Origin: CAVVIH01 sp963748295
GTDB lineage: Bacteria; Acidobacteriota; Vicinamibacteria; Vicinamibacterales; 2-12-FULL-66-21
Assembly: GCA_963748295.1 (NCBI GenBank)
Contig: CAVVIH010000004.1
Span: forward strand, 62,001-126,000
DNA length: 64,000 bases
Direction of reading: 5' to 3'
Numbering within the stretch: position 1 is the first letter of the stretch; each line of letters starts with the position of its first letter. The position numbers and the translations under genes are program-made. Below the pieces are notes generated by a model that had not been told where the DNA came from, searched no databases, and worked only from the letters and a program-made list of their open reading frames with translations. Of this stretch, positions 1 through 9,305 are shown in pieces.

Positions 1-51
1 GCGCGGGTGAGTATGACGTTTCCGCTCGACGAGATCGCCGAGTGCTGGTGA
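1..51 (+). CDS. C-terminal end of an unidentified protein (partial)
   Basis: Frame 1 is open from the window edge to a TGA at 49-51 and encodes 16 residues ending in FPLDEIAECW. The pattern FPLDEIAE-W resembles the tail of zinc-type alcohol dehydrogenases, but 16 residues cannot identify a family. It converges tail to tail with the minus-strand gene that starts at base 52, leaving no intergenic space, which supports its being a real gene end. Confidence 0.4.
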   Translation, partial: ARVSMTFPLDEIAECW

Positions 52-792
52 TCAGGACGCGACGCGCAAAACGCGGTGCTCGACCAGCGTCGCGATCAGG
101 CCGACCTTCTCCTCGTCGGTGAGGACACCCGGTAGTTCGCGGACGTAGAAGGAGCCGGTGCAGGAAATGAACTCCAACGCGTCCCGCGCGATTTCGTTGA
201 CCTCGACGTCGATCCTGCCGCCCGGGCCCGCCAGGCAGGCCATTCCATCTTCGACCGACACCCGCGAGCGCCCCGCGTGGTCGTTGATCACGCGACGCGA
301 CAACGACACCGATCGATCGTCATGCCACACGTCGGGCAGCGGCTCGCCGAAGAAGGATTCGTAGCGGGCGCGGAATCCCTCGAACGTCGACGGCTTCAGC
401 ACCGGGCGTCCCGGCACCTCGGGTGCATTGCTCGGGTTGTGATGCAGGTACTCCCCGAAATACTGGCGGCAAAAGTCGACGTACTGGCTGGTGAACAGCA
501 CGAACTGATGCCACGCCTCGTCGACGCGTGTGGAGTACATGTTCCACGACACGTCCGTATCCACGTACGAGAGGATCAGGAACTTCTTCGCCTCGGCGAA
601 CAACGCCTCGCCTTCCTCGGGCGTGTCGACCACTCGATCCTTGACCAGCTTCTCGATCAAGTAAGGAGCCTCGAACCGAAGTACAGGCTCGTACGTCGCG
701 GCCAACTCGCGGTCCGCCGGCGCGACGAGCGTTCGTTCGGGGCTGCTCACGGGCCGACCACCACCGAGGGTATGGCCCTCACCTGGTTGCAT
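52..792 (-). CDS. Hypothetical protein with glycine-rich-domain-protein-like (DUF1399-type) motif
   Basis: Encodes 246 residues, soluble, with no signal peptide. The central motif VDEAWHQFVLFTSQYVDFC, followed by FGEYLHH, is typical of bacterial proteins annotated as glycine-rich domain-containing protein-like, where a conserved W-H and a later H-H are hallmarks; their biochemical role is unknown. The C-terminal 80 residues look like a small separate module. The first 20 residues are Gly/Pro rich and may be untranslated if a downstream GTG is used. The gene lies 24 bases after the frame-corrected end of the upstream minus-strand gene (stop at 817), so the two may be co-transcribed. Confidence 0.6.
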   Translation of the reverse strand: MQPGEGHTLGGGRPVSSPERTLVAPADRELAATYEPVLRFEAPYLIEKLVKDRVVDTPEEGEALFAEAKKFLILSYVDTDVSWNMYSTRVDEAWHQFVLFTSQYVDFCRQYFGEYLHHNPSNAPEVPGRPVLKPSTFEGFRARYESFFGEPLPDVWHDDRSVSLSRRVINDHAGRSRVSVEDGMACLAGPGGRIDVEVNEIARDALEFISCTGSFYVRELPGVLTDEEKVGLIATLVEHRVLRVAS

Positions 793-816
793 GTCGACGT
801 GCAGCTCGGGTTCGTT

Positions 817-1274
817 TCACAGCTCGAGCAGGTACAGGACGCGCAGGAACTCATCACGCGCGCTCGCAACCGGATGTTCAGGCGGCCCTTCTGCACCTCG
901 ACAAGGGGGCCCGCCGCCGTTCCGACGCTGGCGGCCGACGCATTCAGCGCACCGCCCTGGCGCGAGCGGCGCGCGACCACGGTATTGATCCGATCGCCGT
1001 GGCAAACCACCTCTGCGTCGGGCCTGACCCAAATGATTGTGCCGCCGTGCGGCAACAGCGTTTCGGGGGCATCCGCCGACGCCACGATGTCGCTCTTGTT
1101 GATGTCGATGCTGAAACTCAGATCGCCCAGCGAGGGGTATAGGCGCACCCGGCCACTGTCTTTCTCGGGCGCGACATACCCCCGGAATGCCCGTACGTCC
1201 GGGCCAACCTCGAGCAGTTGTTTCAGCAAGGGGTGGGCGCCCAGACGAGGATCGTCTTGCTTCTGTTTGGCCAT
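817..1274 (-). CDS. Hypothetical protein, frame broken near its 3' end
   Basis: I start the gene at the ATG at 1274 (MAKQKQDDPRLG), because upstream in-frame codons read like noncoding sequence. About 150 residues follow with no recognised domain. Near 856-862 the frame breaks in a CGCGCG run. Read straight through, the protein gains an implausible Cys-rich tail (CASCTCSSCE) and overlaps the next gene, stopping at 747. Removing one CG unit gives the amphipathic end RARDEFLRVLYLLEL, with a stop at 817, just before the next gene starts at 792. I infer a 2-base indel, probably a sequence error. Function unknown. Confidence 0.5.
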
Positions 1275-1413
1275 GTCGTAACCTCTCAGCCGCCCCAATG
1301 CGGTTTCCCAGCTCAGGATGGACTTGTTGGGCGGGATGATAGACAGATTTGAACATGCTGTCCATAGATTCCGACGTGGCCGCGGACCCTGAATCAACCT
1401 GGGTCCTGACGCT

Positions 1414-1839
1414 CTACTTCGTCGGCCGCGACGAGTAGACCTTGTTCGCGATCTTCCACTCGCCGTTGACCTTCAACAACACGAAGTAGTCGGTGAACGT
1501 CGTCGCGCCGTGGACGAGGGTCGCTTCGGCCATCGCCGCAGTACCCGACACGTCAACGCTGTCGATCGTCCGCTTGCGCGAGGCCTCGTCGTTCGCCGGC
1601 TTGCCGGTGAAGCGGGAGCGGTACTCGTCAACGGTCCATGACACGAACTTGCCGTCGCGATTGCCCTCGATGTGGGCAGTGGGCAGGAATGCCTTGCGCA
1701 TCTCGTCGCCGTTTCCGGTGGCGTGGCCGCGGAAGTACTGGTTGACGGCGGCGCGCACGCCTTGCTCGTCGGAGGTCTGGGCGGTGGTGACGACGGGCAG
1801 CAGAAGCAGGGCGAGGAGCGCGACGCGTGTGGGTTTCAT
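1414..1839 (-). CDS. Secreted NTF2-like (lumazine-binding-like) protein
   Basis: Encodes 141 residues. It begins with a signal peptide of about 20 residues (MKPTRVALLALLLLPVVTTA, cut before Q). The mature part has the SnoaL/NTF2-like cone-fold layout: a helix with AVNQYFRGHATGNGDEMRKAF, then strands ending in DYFVLLKVNGEWKIANKVY. This matches small secreted proteins of the putative lumazine-binding type, which often act as ligand-binding or orphan accessory domains. No catalytic residues can be assigned. It is monocistronic in appearance, with a 20-base palindromic repeat just upstream of its start. Confidence 0.7.
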   Translation of the reverse strand: MKPTRVALLALLLLPVVTTAQTSDEQGVRAAVNQYFRGHATGNGDEMRKAFLPTAHIEGNRDGKFVSWTVDEYRSRFTGKPANDEASRKRTIDSVDVSGTAAMAEATLVHGATTFTDYFVLLKVNGEWKIANKVYSSRPTK

Positions 1840-1864
1840 GCGGCAGAATTTATCATGTGCGTGA

Positions 1865-1884
1865 CTTCCGCCTAAAGGCGGAAG
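1865..1884. repeat. REP-like 20-base palindrome
   Basis: CTTCCGCCTAAAGGCGGAAG: an 8-bp perfect stem with loop TAAA, followed by the repeat context GCTAC. The same unit recurs in intergenic gaps at 47230, 54457, 62001 and 62038, with a G-C swapped version at 54512 and 62094. It lies between the divergent genes at 1839 and 1991. Confidence 0.85.
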
Positions 1885-1990
1885 CTACAAGAGTCAAACT
1901 GGTAGAGCTGAAGAAATAGTGGAAAAGCGGATACAATCACCGCTTTGGCGTCGGCGCTTCAGATCCGTCCGCGAACTAGAGGGCAGATCC

Positions 1991-2299
1991 ATGGCCGAGA
2001 ATCCTTTCGACAGCATCGAGAACGCGCAGGAGTATCTGCGCCTGCTCGCGACCGAAGTGGAAACCGTCCGCAACGACATCCGCCGGGATGTCGACGAGGC
2101 GGCGCGTGAGCGCGCCGCACGGCGTCTCGACGCGCTTCACGTCGTCGATTACAAGCTCAAACAACTGGCGCAGCAGCTCGGTGCCTCCCGGCAGATTCTG
2201 AGCGACCTGCGGAAGCTCCGCCGCCTGCTCGTCAGCGACCGGGATGCCGTCGCCGTGGCAGGACCAGCGCCAGCTGAAACCGGCCTGCCTCACGTCTGA
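1991..2299 (+). CDS. Small helical hypothetical protein
   Basis: Encodes 102 residues from the ATG at 1991 (MAENPFDSIENAQEYLRLLA). Upstream in-frame codons are repeat-derived, so the longer reading is rejected. The sequence is rich in Glu, Arg and Leu in heptad spacing (residues 10-85), suggesting a coiled coil; the last 15 residues are Ala/Pro-rich. It ends 24 bases before the permease gene and is probably co-transcribed with it. No family is recognised; it could be a small cytoplasmic partner of the permease, but this is inference from position only. Confidence 0.55.
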   Translation: MAENPFDSIENAQEYLRLLATEVETVRNDIRRDVDEAARERAARRLDALHVVDYKLKQLAQQLGASRQILSDLRKLRRLLVSDRDAVAVAGPAPAETGLPHV

Positions 2300-2323
2300 G
2301 GTCCCGTCCGACGGCCTTCGCCG

Positions 2324-4873
2324 ATGATCCTGCTGCGGCTCATTACATGGCCCTACGTGCGCAAGCACGTGCTCCGAACGCTGGTGACGACGGCCGGGAT
2401 TGCGCTGGGCGTCGCCGTGTTCGTCGGCATGAACAGCGCCAACGAGAGCGTGCTGCTGGCGTTCTCGCGAACGGTCGATCGGATCGCGGGGAAGACCGAG
2501 CTGCAGGTCAGCGCGGGAGAAACCGGCTTCGCTGAAGAAGTCCTCGAGCGCGTGCAGTCGTCGTCGTCGGTGCGCGTCGCGGTGCCCGTCATCGAAGCCG
2601 TGATCGGCACGAACATCCGCGGCGCGGGCAGCCTCCTCATTCTCGCGGTCGATTTCACCGGCGACCGCGGGTTGCGCGACTACGACCTCGAAAGCGGCGA
2701 CGAAGCGGTGATCGACGACCCGCTGGTGTTCCTCGCGCAGCCCGACTCGCTCATGCTGTCGAAGGCGTTCGCCGACGCCAACGGCCTGACGATTGGCAGC
2801 AGGCTCGGGCTGGGCTCCGGCGAAGGGCAGAAACAGTTCACCGTCCGCGGCATCATGCGGGCGAGCGGCCTGGCGAGCGCGTTCGGCGGGAACCTCGCGG
2901 TGATGGACGTCTACGCCGCGCAGCACATGTTCGGCCGTGGCCGCATGTTCGATCGCATCGACCTCGCGCTCGTGCCCGGCCGCAGCATCGCCGACGGCAC
3001 TCGCGAGCTCCAGGCGCTGCTCGGACCCGGATTCCAGGTGGAGCCGCCCTCCGGGCGCGGCCGGCACTTCGAGGCGATGATCGCGTCGTACTCGGTGATG
3101 ATGAGCGCCTCCAGCCTGTTCGCGCTCTTCATCGGCATGTTCATCATCTACAACGCGTTCGCGATTGCCGTCACCGAGCGGCGCGTGGAAATCGGGATCC
3201 TGCGGGCGCTTGGGGCCACACGGGCACAGATCCAGTGGTTGTTTCTCGGCGAAAGCGTGGTGCTCGGGGTCATCGGCTCGGCGATCGGCCTGGTCAGTGG
3301 GCTACTGATCGCCCGGCAGATTGCCGACGCCGTCGGCAGGCTCCTCAGCGGCGCGTTCGGGATCGCCTCCGCAGGAGGGGAGATCGACATCAGCCCTCGA
3401 GTGCTGATATCGGCGCTCGCAGTCGGGATCGCGACGAGTCTTGTGGCGGCAGTCATCCCCGCTCGCGCCGCGGCGCGAATCGACCCGGCGCTGGCGGTGC
3501 AAAAGGGCAAGTACCAGACGCTGTCCGCCGGCGAGAACCGGCTGCGTGCGCTTCTGGCGGCGGCCTGTGCGATCGCGTCCGTCGGCTGTCTATTCGGCGG
3601 CGGCTCGCGTGCGCTCTTCTATGCGAGCTACCTGCTCGCGGTCGCCGGGATACTGCTTCTGACGCCGCGGCTGACTCTCGGTCTGGCCCGCGTGATCCGG
3701 CCCGTGCTGAAAGCCGTCCGGCCGGTCGAGGGCGCACTGGCCGCCGACAGCCTGATTCAAGCGCCACGCCGCACGTCCGCGACGGTCGCGGCCGTGATGC
3801 TGTCGGTGGCGCTGGTCGTGGCGTTCGCCGGCATGGCGCGCGCGAGCTACGGCACGATATTGGAGTGGGTCCGCACGGCACTCAATCCGGACCTGTTCGT
3901 CACTCCAGCTCCCGAGCTCGCGGTCCGGACGCTCCGCTTCCCCGCTGAGATGACGCCGGAGCTTCAGGCCATTCCCGGCATCCGCCACCTGCAACCACTT
4001 CGCAATCCGAGAGTCATGTTCCGGAACACGCCGGTGATGCTCCTCGCGCTCGACCTGTCGAGCGTCGAGGAACTGACCCCCGTGCGCGTGGTGTCGGGGA
4101 ATCGCGATATGTACCGCGTCGCGGCGGCTGGGCAAGGCGTGCTGGTCTCCGACAATCTGGCGCAGCTGCACAGCCTTCGACACGGCGAGACACTGGAGCT
4201 CGTGGCACCCGCGGGACCGATCCGCCTGCCGATCGTCGGTATCGTCGTCGATTATTCCGATCCCCAGGGGGCCATCATCATGGATCGCTCGCTGTTCCAG
4301 CGGTACTGGAACGACGACTCGGTGAATTACTACCGCGTCTACCTCGATCGGGATGCCGATGTCGGCGACGTCAAGCGGCGCATCCTGGAACGGTACGCCG
4401 GCGTCCGTCAGGTGTTCGTGCTCAACAACGATGAGCTGCGCAGCTACATCCTTCGCATCGCGGAGCAGTGGTTCGCCCTGACCTACGTCCAGATCGCAAT
4501 TGCCGTTCTGGTGGCGGTGCTGGGCATCGTCAACACGCTGACGGTGGCGATCACCGACCGGCGCCGCGAGTTCGGCGTGCTGCGCGCGGTCGGCGGCTTC
4601 AAGCAGCAGGTTCGAGTGACGATCTCGATCGAGGCGATGAGCACCGCATTTCTGGGGCTCGTGCTCGGCTACGCGGTCGGCGCGGTCAACCTCTATTACG
4701 TCCTCGAGATCGTCCGCCAGGACGTCGCCGGCATGCGGCTCGAGTATCAGTTTCCACTCGCGATGGCGCTGGCCGTCGCGCCGGTGATCCTCGGTGCGGC
4801 ATTTCTTGCAGCGATCGGTCCGTCGTTGGTGGCGGTGCGCGGATCGCTGGTCGAGGCGCTCCAATACGAGTAG
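2324..4873 (+). CDS. ABC transporter permease, FtsX/MacB-like with two permease halves
   Basis: Encodes 849 residues. Layout: a first membrane segment (about 18-38), an extracytoplasmic MacB-like periplasmic domain (about 40-250), a first FtsX block with three or more membrane segments (about 255-390, including AVTERRVEIGILRALGATRAQ), a hydrophobic stretch (about 405-470), a second periplasmic domain, and a second FtsX block (about 715-849, including AITDRRREFGVLRAVGG). Such proteins move lipids, lipoproteins or small molecules, or transmit force across the membrane, using a separate ATPase. No ATPase gene is adjacent, so it is either orphan or paired with one elsewhere. It converges with the dikinase gene ending at 4889. 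Confidence 0.9.
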   Translation: MILLRLITWPYVRKHVLRTLVTTAGIALGVAVFVGMNSANESVLLAFSRTVDRIAGKTELQVSAGETGFAEEVLERVQSSSSVRVAVPVIEAVIGTNIRGAGSLLILAVDFTGDRGLRDYDLESGDEAVIDDPLVFLAQPDSLMLSKAFADANGLTIGSRLGLGSGEGQKQFTVRGIMRASGLASAFGGNLAVMDVYAAQHMFGRGRMFDRIDLALVPGRSIADGTRELQALLGPGFQVEPPSGRGRHFEAMIASYSVMMSASSLFALFIGMFIIYNAFAIAVTERRVEIGILRALGATRAQIQWLFLGESVVLGVIGSAIGLVSGLLIARQIADAVGRLLSGAFGIASAGGEIDISPRVLISALAVGIATSLVAAVIPARAAARIDPALAVQKGKYQTLSAGENRLRALLAAACAIASVGCLFGGGSRALFYASYLLAVAGILLLTPRLTLGLARVIRPVLKAVRPVEGALAADSLIQAPRRTSATVAAVMLSVALVVAFAGMARASYGTILEWVRTALNPDLFVTPAPELAVRTLRFPAEMTPELQAIPGIRHLQPLRNPRVMFRNTPVMLLALDLSSVEELTPVRVVSGNRDMYRVAAAGQGVLVSDNLAQLHSLRHGETLELVAPAGPIRLPIVGIVVDYSDPQGAIIMDRSLFQRYWNDDSVNYYRVYLDRDADVGDVKRRILERYAGVRQVFVLNNDELRSYILRIAEQWFALTYVQIAIAVLVAVLGIVNTLTVAITDRRREFGVLRAVGGFKQQVRVTISIEAMSTAFLGLVLGYAVGAVNLYYVLEIVRQDVAGMRLEYQFPLAMALAVAPVILGAAFLAAIGPSLVAVRGSLVEALQYE

Positions 4874-4888
4874 GTCCGCTGGAGGCGT

Positions 4889-7051
4889 TCAGGCGGAAGG
4901 GCGACCAGGTTCCGAAGTCAGCTCGACGATGCCGCGGCCTCCGTCGATCGTAATGGTCTGACCGTCGCGGATGCGCTCGGTCGCCCTCGGCACTGCGAGG
5001 ACCGCGGGTATGCCGTACTCGCGGCAGATGACGGCGGCGTGCGAGAGCAGGCCGCCCGCTTCGGTTACCACGCCGGCGACGCGGTCGAGCGTGACGGTCC
5101 AGCCGGGATCGGTGAACGGGCAGACGAGGATGGCGCCTTTTTCGACGCGCCCCGCTTCCTCGACCGAGCGCGCGATGCGCGCCACGCCTCGGACGGTTCC
5201 CTGGCTCGCGCCTATCCCGCGCATCGCATCCGAGCTTTTGTCTCTGCCGGCGGGCCCCTGGAACGTGAACCGGGCGCCGATCTCGTTCGGGGCGCTGAAA
5301 TGGCGATAGCTGTCGAAGTGTTCCTTCCGGCGATCGATGTTCGCGCGCTCGTCCGCGATGATCTCCTGGAAGGTCATGAAGAAGATGTCGTCCTCGAGCT
5401 GGCGGCGTCGCGCGATTTCCAGCACGTGCCGGCGTATCTGGTAATACAGCCGCGTCGACAGGTCGCGCATCTCCTCGCGCAGCCACACGAACCGGCGCAG
5501 CCGATCGAGCTTCCGATCGAAGCTGCCGCGCCGGCGCCACGGCAATGCCGCACGTGCCGCCGCGCGCGCCGCCTCGTATGCGGGCCGGGGATCGTCGCCA
5601 GCCGCGCCGCTGTAGTTCGCCGCGAGCTCCTCGACGAACGCCCGATCTTCGTCCCACCGCGGTATCCGCAAGTCGAGCTCGCGCCGGCTGTGGTGCCGGA
5701 ACCGACGCATCAGCGCGTCGACATCGATCGCTCCGCGCTGCGCCATCTCGCGAAGGGTGCGCGTCGGCGCGAGATGACGCATCTCGGGCAGCGCCGAGAC
5801 CAGCATGCGATAGTCGGCGTCGGGGAACGAGTCGGTGAAATCGAGCTTGGCGAGCGAGGCGCAGAAGATCGTCCGGAAGTAGCTGACCTCGGTCAGGCGG
5901 TAGTCCCGCTCGACGAGATCGCGGAAGCTGCGATCGACATCCGCCGGCAGTGGATCGTATTTCCGCTCGATAGCGTCGAAGCCGCCGGCGAGGAATTCGC
6001 GATCGAAGAGCTCCTGCCGTTTCAGCAGACCGGTGATCGCGACGATCGCGGGCAGCGCGCGAATCACCGACAGCGGCGACACCGGCGTGGCGAGTCCGGG
6101 ACCCTCATACTGCACCTCGATTGCGAGATCTTCGTCGAATCGGCGTTCGACGAATCCCGGCAGCTTTGCCAGGCACCGCTTCACCGCGCCGAGATTCCAG
6201 TACGGTCTTCCGAAGAACACGCGCGAGGCCTGGAAATCTCCGTCCAGGACTTTCATCTCGCGCAGATACCCGACCAGCGCCTGCTGGAATGCGAATTCGT
6301 ACAGCGAGGCCATCAGCGGCGTGCACACGCTGCTGGACACGCCGCCGTCACGGTAATCGCCGTTGGTCCACTCGCCGACCGCGGGGTCGAATGCGATCCG
6401 GGTAATCGGCCGGGACTGCAGCACGTACACCGTGCCACGCTCCACCGCGAACTCGATGTCCTGTGGCGCGCCGTAATGGCGCTGGATGCGGCGCGCCATC
6501 TGCTCGATCGGCGCGCGATACTTCAGCAGCAGCGGATTGTCCGCGGCAAGCGGGGTGCGATGTCCGGCGAGCAGCGCGTCGCCGAGGCCTTCGCATGCCT
6601 CGATGACGACCTCTTCGGCGCCGGTGACGGGATTGACGGTGAAGGCGACGCCCGCCAGCTCCGGCTCGATCATCCGCTGGACGATCACGTCCATCTGCAG
6701 CGTCGCCGGATCGATGCCGCTGCGGCGGCAATAGTCGGCGACCGAGTCGGCGTACATCGACTCGCGGCACTGATGGACTGCCTGCTCCACGGCCGCGAAG
6801 GTTCGCAGGTTCAGGTAAGTGCGGAACTGCCCGGCAAACGACGAGAGGATCCCGTCCTCCCCGGTTGCGGCGGATCGCACCGCGAGTGGGAATCCGAGGC
6901 GGTTGACGGCGGCGTGCAGATCAGGAGGCGAACAGTAGAACTCAGGCACCGGGAAGCCGGCGCGCTGAAGATCGAACAGGACGCCAGCCTTCCCTCCCCG
7001 AGGTCTGGCCACGACACCGGCGTCAGCCCCGAAACTCTCCATGCCTGCCAC
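4889..7051 (-). CDS. PEP-synthase-like / rifampin-phosphotransferase-like dikinase (copy 1)
   Basis: Encodes 720 residues. The N-terminal half is a PPDK/PEP synthase ATP-grasp domain (residues 1-240: GGKAGVLFDL, LAVRSAATGEDG, PVTGAEEVVIEACEGLGDAL and the closing VYVLQSRPITR). A middle domain of about 350 residues has no clear homology. The C-terminus is the swivelling phospho-histidine domain with GGLLSHAAVICREYGIPAV, making H671 the phospho-carrier. The C-terminal PEP-binding TIM barrel of true PEP synthase is absent. This ATP-grasp / substrate / His layout is that of rifampin phosphotransferase and of PigC/RedH-type natural-product enzymes, which use ATP to activate a small-molecule substrate. 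It is the last gene of a minus-strand run with the SDR and P450. Confidence 0.82.
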   Translation of the reverse strand: MAGMESFGADAGVVARPRGGKAGVLFDLQRAGFPVPEFYCSPPDLHAAVNRLGFPLAVRSAATGEDGILSSFAGQFRTYLNLRTFAAVEQAVHQCRESMYADSVADYCRRSGIDPATLQMDVIVQRMIEPELAGVAFTVNPVTGAEEVVIEACEGLGDALLAGHRTPLAADNPLLLKYRAPIEQMARRIQRHYGAPQDIEFAVERGTVYVLQSRPITRIAFDPAVGEWTNGDYRDGGVSSSVCTPLMASLYEFAFQQALVGYLREMKVLDGDFQASRVFFGRPYWNLGAVKRCLAKLPGFVERRFDEDLAIEVQYEGPGLATPVSPLSVIRALPAIVAITGLLKRQELFDREFLAGGFDAIERKYDPLPADVDRSFRDLVERDYRLTEVSYFRTIFCASLAKLDFTDSFPDADYRMLVSALPEMRHLAPTRTLREMAQRGAIDVDALMRRFRHHSRRELDLRIPRWDEDRAFVEELAANYSGAAGDDPRPAYEAARAAARAALPWRRRGSFDRKLDRLRRFVWLREEMRDLSTRLYYQIRRHVLEIARRRQLEDDIFFMTFQEIIADERANIDRRKEHFDSYRHFSAPNEIGARFTFQGPAGRDKSSDAMRGIGASQGTVRGVARIARSVEEAGRVEKGAILVCPFTDPGWTVTLDRVAGVVTEAGGLLSHAAVICREYGIPAVLAVPRATERIRDGQTITIDGGRGIVELTSEPGRPSA

Positions 7052-7132
7052 CCATTGTCGAATGCGTTTCTTAGCCGACGGGTGAAAGAGGGCAAATCTT
7101 AGCCGCTTCGCCAGGGTGGCGCAAGCCGCGCA

Positions 7133-7945
7133 TTACCGCCGTCCCGGCTCGTGCAGGCGGTAGTAGCGGTGCACCATGGCATGGAAGAATTTCGCCGGAA
7201 GGATCCGACGGAACCAGAACGACGAGGTGACATCGGCGCCGACTCGATAGCGCAGGTGCGGCCGCCGGGCATCGAGCACTCGCTGCACGCAACGCGCTAC
7301 GTCGTCGGGAGGCATGCCGGCTTCGAGATACCCGGATGCCGCCGCGATGCACACCTGGCGCCAGGGATCGTAGTCGGCGACCGGCTGCGCCGTGAAAACG
7401 GCGTCACGCACGATGTTGGTGCGGCACCAGCCGGGCTGCACCAGCGAAACGTGCACACCGAACGGACGCACTTCGTGCCACAGCGTTTCGGTGAAGGCTT
7501 CGACGGCGAACTTGCTGGCCGTGTACCAGCCGGCGAACGGTTCGGCGGTGAAGCCGGCGCCGGAGCTGACGTTGACGATGCGGCCGTGGCGAGTCTTGCG
7601 AAAATGCGGGAGCAGCGCACGCACGGTGCGGACCACGCCGAACAGGTTCGTGTCGAGCACCAGACGCGCCTCGGCGATCGTGGTCTCTTCGAGCGAGCCG
7701 CTGAGGCCATACGCCGCGTTGTTCACCAGCGCGTCGATGCGTCCGCCGCGCGCGAGCGAGGTCTCCACGAACGCCGCCACCGAGTCGTCCGATCGAACGT
7801 CGAGATCCAGCTCGATGACGCCTGCAGGCGGCGCGTTCGACGGACCATCGAGGCGTCCGGCGAAGACGGTGTGGCCGGCGGCGCCCAGCCGTGCCGCGGT
7901 CGCCTGGCCGATGCCGCTGGAGGTGCCCGTCACGAGCACGATCAC
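7133..7945 (-). CDS. SDR-family NAD(P)-dependent oxidoreductase
   Basis: Encodes 270 residues, the classical short-chain dehydrogenase size. Cofactor motif TGTSSGIG at 6-13, NNAAYG at 75-80, and a catalytic triad with S127/S128, Y141 and K145 (YTASK). The long C-terminal substrate loop and hydrophobic tail resemble classical SDRs acting on lipid ketones or alcohols, such as 3-ketosphinganine reductase-like enzymes; the specific substrate is inference. Its ATG overlaps the stop of the P450 gene by 4 bases, so the two are translationally coupled and probably act on the same intermediate. Confidence 0.88.
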   Translation of the reverse strand: MIVLVTGTSSGIGQATAARLGAAGHTVFAGRLDGPSNAPPAGVIELDLDVRSDDSVAAFVETSLARGGRIDALVNNAAYGLSGSLEETTIAEARLVLDTNLFGVVRTVRALLPHFRKTRHGRIVNVSSGAGFTAEPFAGWYTASKFAVEAFTETLWHEVRPFGVHVSLVQPGWCRTNIVRDAVFTAQPVADYDPWRQVCIAAASGYLEAGMPPDDVARCVQRVLDARRPHLRYRVGADVTSSFWFRRILPAKFFHAMVHRYYRLHEPGRR

Positions 7946-9291
7946 GTGCGGGCCTCCACGGTGACCATCATCGCCGGCACGGGCCGGAGAGCGATCCCTG
8001 GCTCCGGGCGGATCGCCTGGTCAGGCGCGAGCCGAATCCGGAAACGTCGCGCGATCATGCTCAGTGCCATCTTCACCTCGAGCAGACCCAGGTGCTTGCC
8101 GATACACATGTGCGGCCCGGCGCCGAAAGGAAAGTAGGCGAAGTTCGGGATGTCGAGCCCCGGCGCGAAGCGCTCCGGATCGAAGCGGTCGGGATCGGTC
8201 CAGAAGCGCGGATGCCGATGGTTCACGTACGGGCTGATGACGACGATGGCGTTCTTCGGGATCTCGTGTCCGTCGATGACGTCGGCCTCCACCGCTGAGC
8301 GTGTGAAACCCCACGCCGGGGGGTACAAGCGCCACGATTCGTCGATGACCTGCTCTGCAAACGTCAGCCGGGACAGCGCGGCGTCGTCGGGAGCGCGATC
8401 GCCGAGCTGGGTGTCCACTTCCGCTTCGAGGCGCGATTGCACGTCGTTGGAGGTTGAGAGGAGGTAGAAAATCCAGGACAGCCCGTCACCCGTCGTTTCA
8501 TAGCCCGCGCCAAGGAACGCGAGCACTTCGTCGCGGAGCTGCCGGTCCGACATCCCCTCGCCGGTATCCGAATCGCGTGCCGTCATCAGGATCGAGAGCA
8601 GCGTCTTGCCGCTCTGGTCCCGCTGCCGGTGCTGCTCGATCACCCGCACCACCAGCACGTCGAGCCGTTCGCGAAGCTTCTTGAAGCGGCGCATTCCGTG
8701 GCTCGGCCACCACTCCGGCATTTTCACCAGCGACTGCATCCGCTCGTAGACGAACTGCACAGATTCGGCGAACACGTGCTCGACCTCGTCGATTTCGTTT
8801 GCGATGTCGATCCCCATCACCGTTCGGCCGACAACGTCGAAAGCGAACCGCATCATCTCGGGGACGAGGTCGAAGGGCACGCGCGCGTGCCGGTGCCGGT
8901 CGAGGCGATCGACCAGACGCTGCACGCACCCGGCGATGAGATCGAGCTTGCCGACGAGCGTCTGCCGGTGAAACGCGGGCTGGATCAGGCGACGCTGGCG
9001 CCGCCAGAGATCTCCCTCGGCGGTCAGAAGCCCGTCGCCGAGCAGGATCCGCAGACTTTCGTAGCTCACGCCCTTGACGTAGTTGCGTTGATTCTCCTGG
9101 AGGACGTGCCTGATATACCGCGGCTCGACGATGAGGAAGAGCGGCAGATATCCCATCCGAAACCGCACGATCTCCGGCGATTCCAGCGCGGAATCGAGAA
9201 ACAGCTTCAGCGGATCTCGGCGATAACTGGCGAGATTTCCCAGTAAAAGTGCACCGGCCGGTTGCGGGGTCTGCTTTGTCGGCAGCGGCAC
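7942..9291 (-). CDS. Cytochrome P450
   Basis: Encodes 449 residues. The I-helix oxygen-binding motif GAGYETT, the K-helix ExxR motif (ESWR), and the haem loop FGAGPHMCIGKHLG with proximal Cys at residue 396 are all intact. The sequence resembles bacterial CYP102/CYP4-like fatty-chain hydroxylases more than narrow secondary-metabolism P450s, judging from the N-terminal RRQRRLIQPAFHR motif. No fused reductase is present, so it needs external redox partners. It is first in the minus-strand run P450-SDR-dikinase, and its start lies only 14 bases from the divergent oxoamine synthase start, tying the two arms of the cluster together. Confidence 0.93.
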   Translation of the reverse strand: MPLPTKQTPQPAGALLLGNLASYRRDPLKLFLDSALESPEIVRFRMGYLPLFLIVEPRYIRHVLQENQRNYVKGVSYESLRILLGDGLLTAEGDLWRRQRRLIQPAFHRQTLVGKLDLIAGCVQRLVDRLDRHRHARVPFDLVPEMMRFAFDVVGRTVMGIDIANEIDEVEHVFAESVQFVYERMQSLVKMPEWWPSHGMRRFKKLRERLDVLVVRVIEQHRQRDQSGKTLLSILMTARDSDTGEGMSDRQLRDEVLAFLGAGYETTGDGLSWIFYLLSTSNDVQSRLEAEVDTQLGDRAPDDAALSRLTFAEQVIDESWRLYPPAWGFTRSAVEADVIDGHEIPKNAIVVISPYVNHRHPRFWTDPDRFDPERFAPGLDIPNFAYFPFGAGPHMCIGKHLGLLEVKMALSMIARRFRIRLAPDQAIRPEPGIALRPVPAMMVTVEART

Positions 9292-9305
9292 GAAAGGACA
9301 TTATA

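Noticed and set aside
747..816. Cys-rich tail (CASCTCSSCETNPSC) as a possible metal-binding domain
   Set aside because: It appears only when the frame is not corrected at about 859, overlaps the next gene, and has no fold-like spacing.
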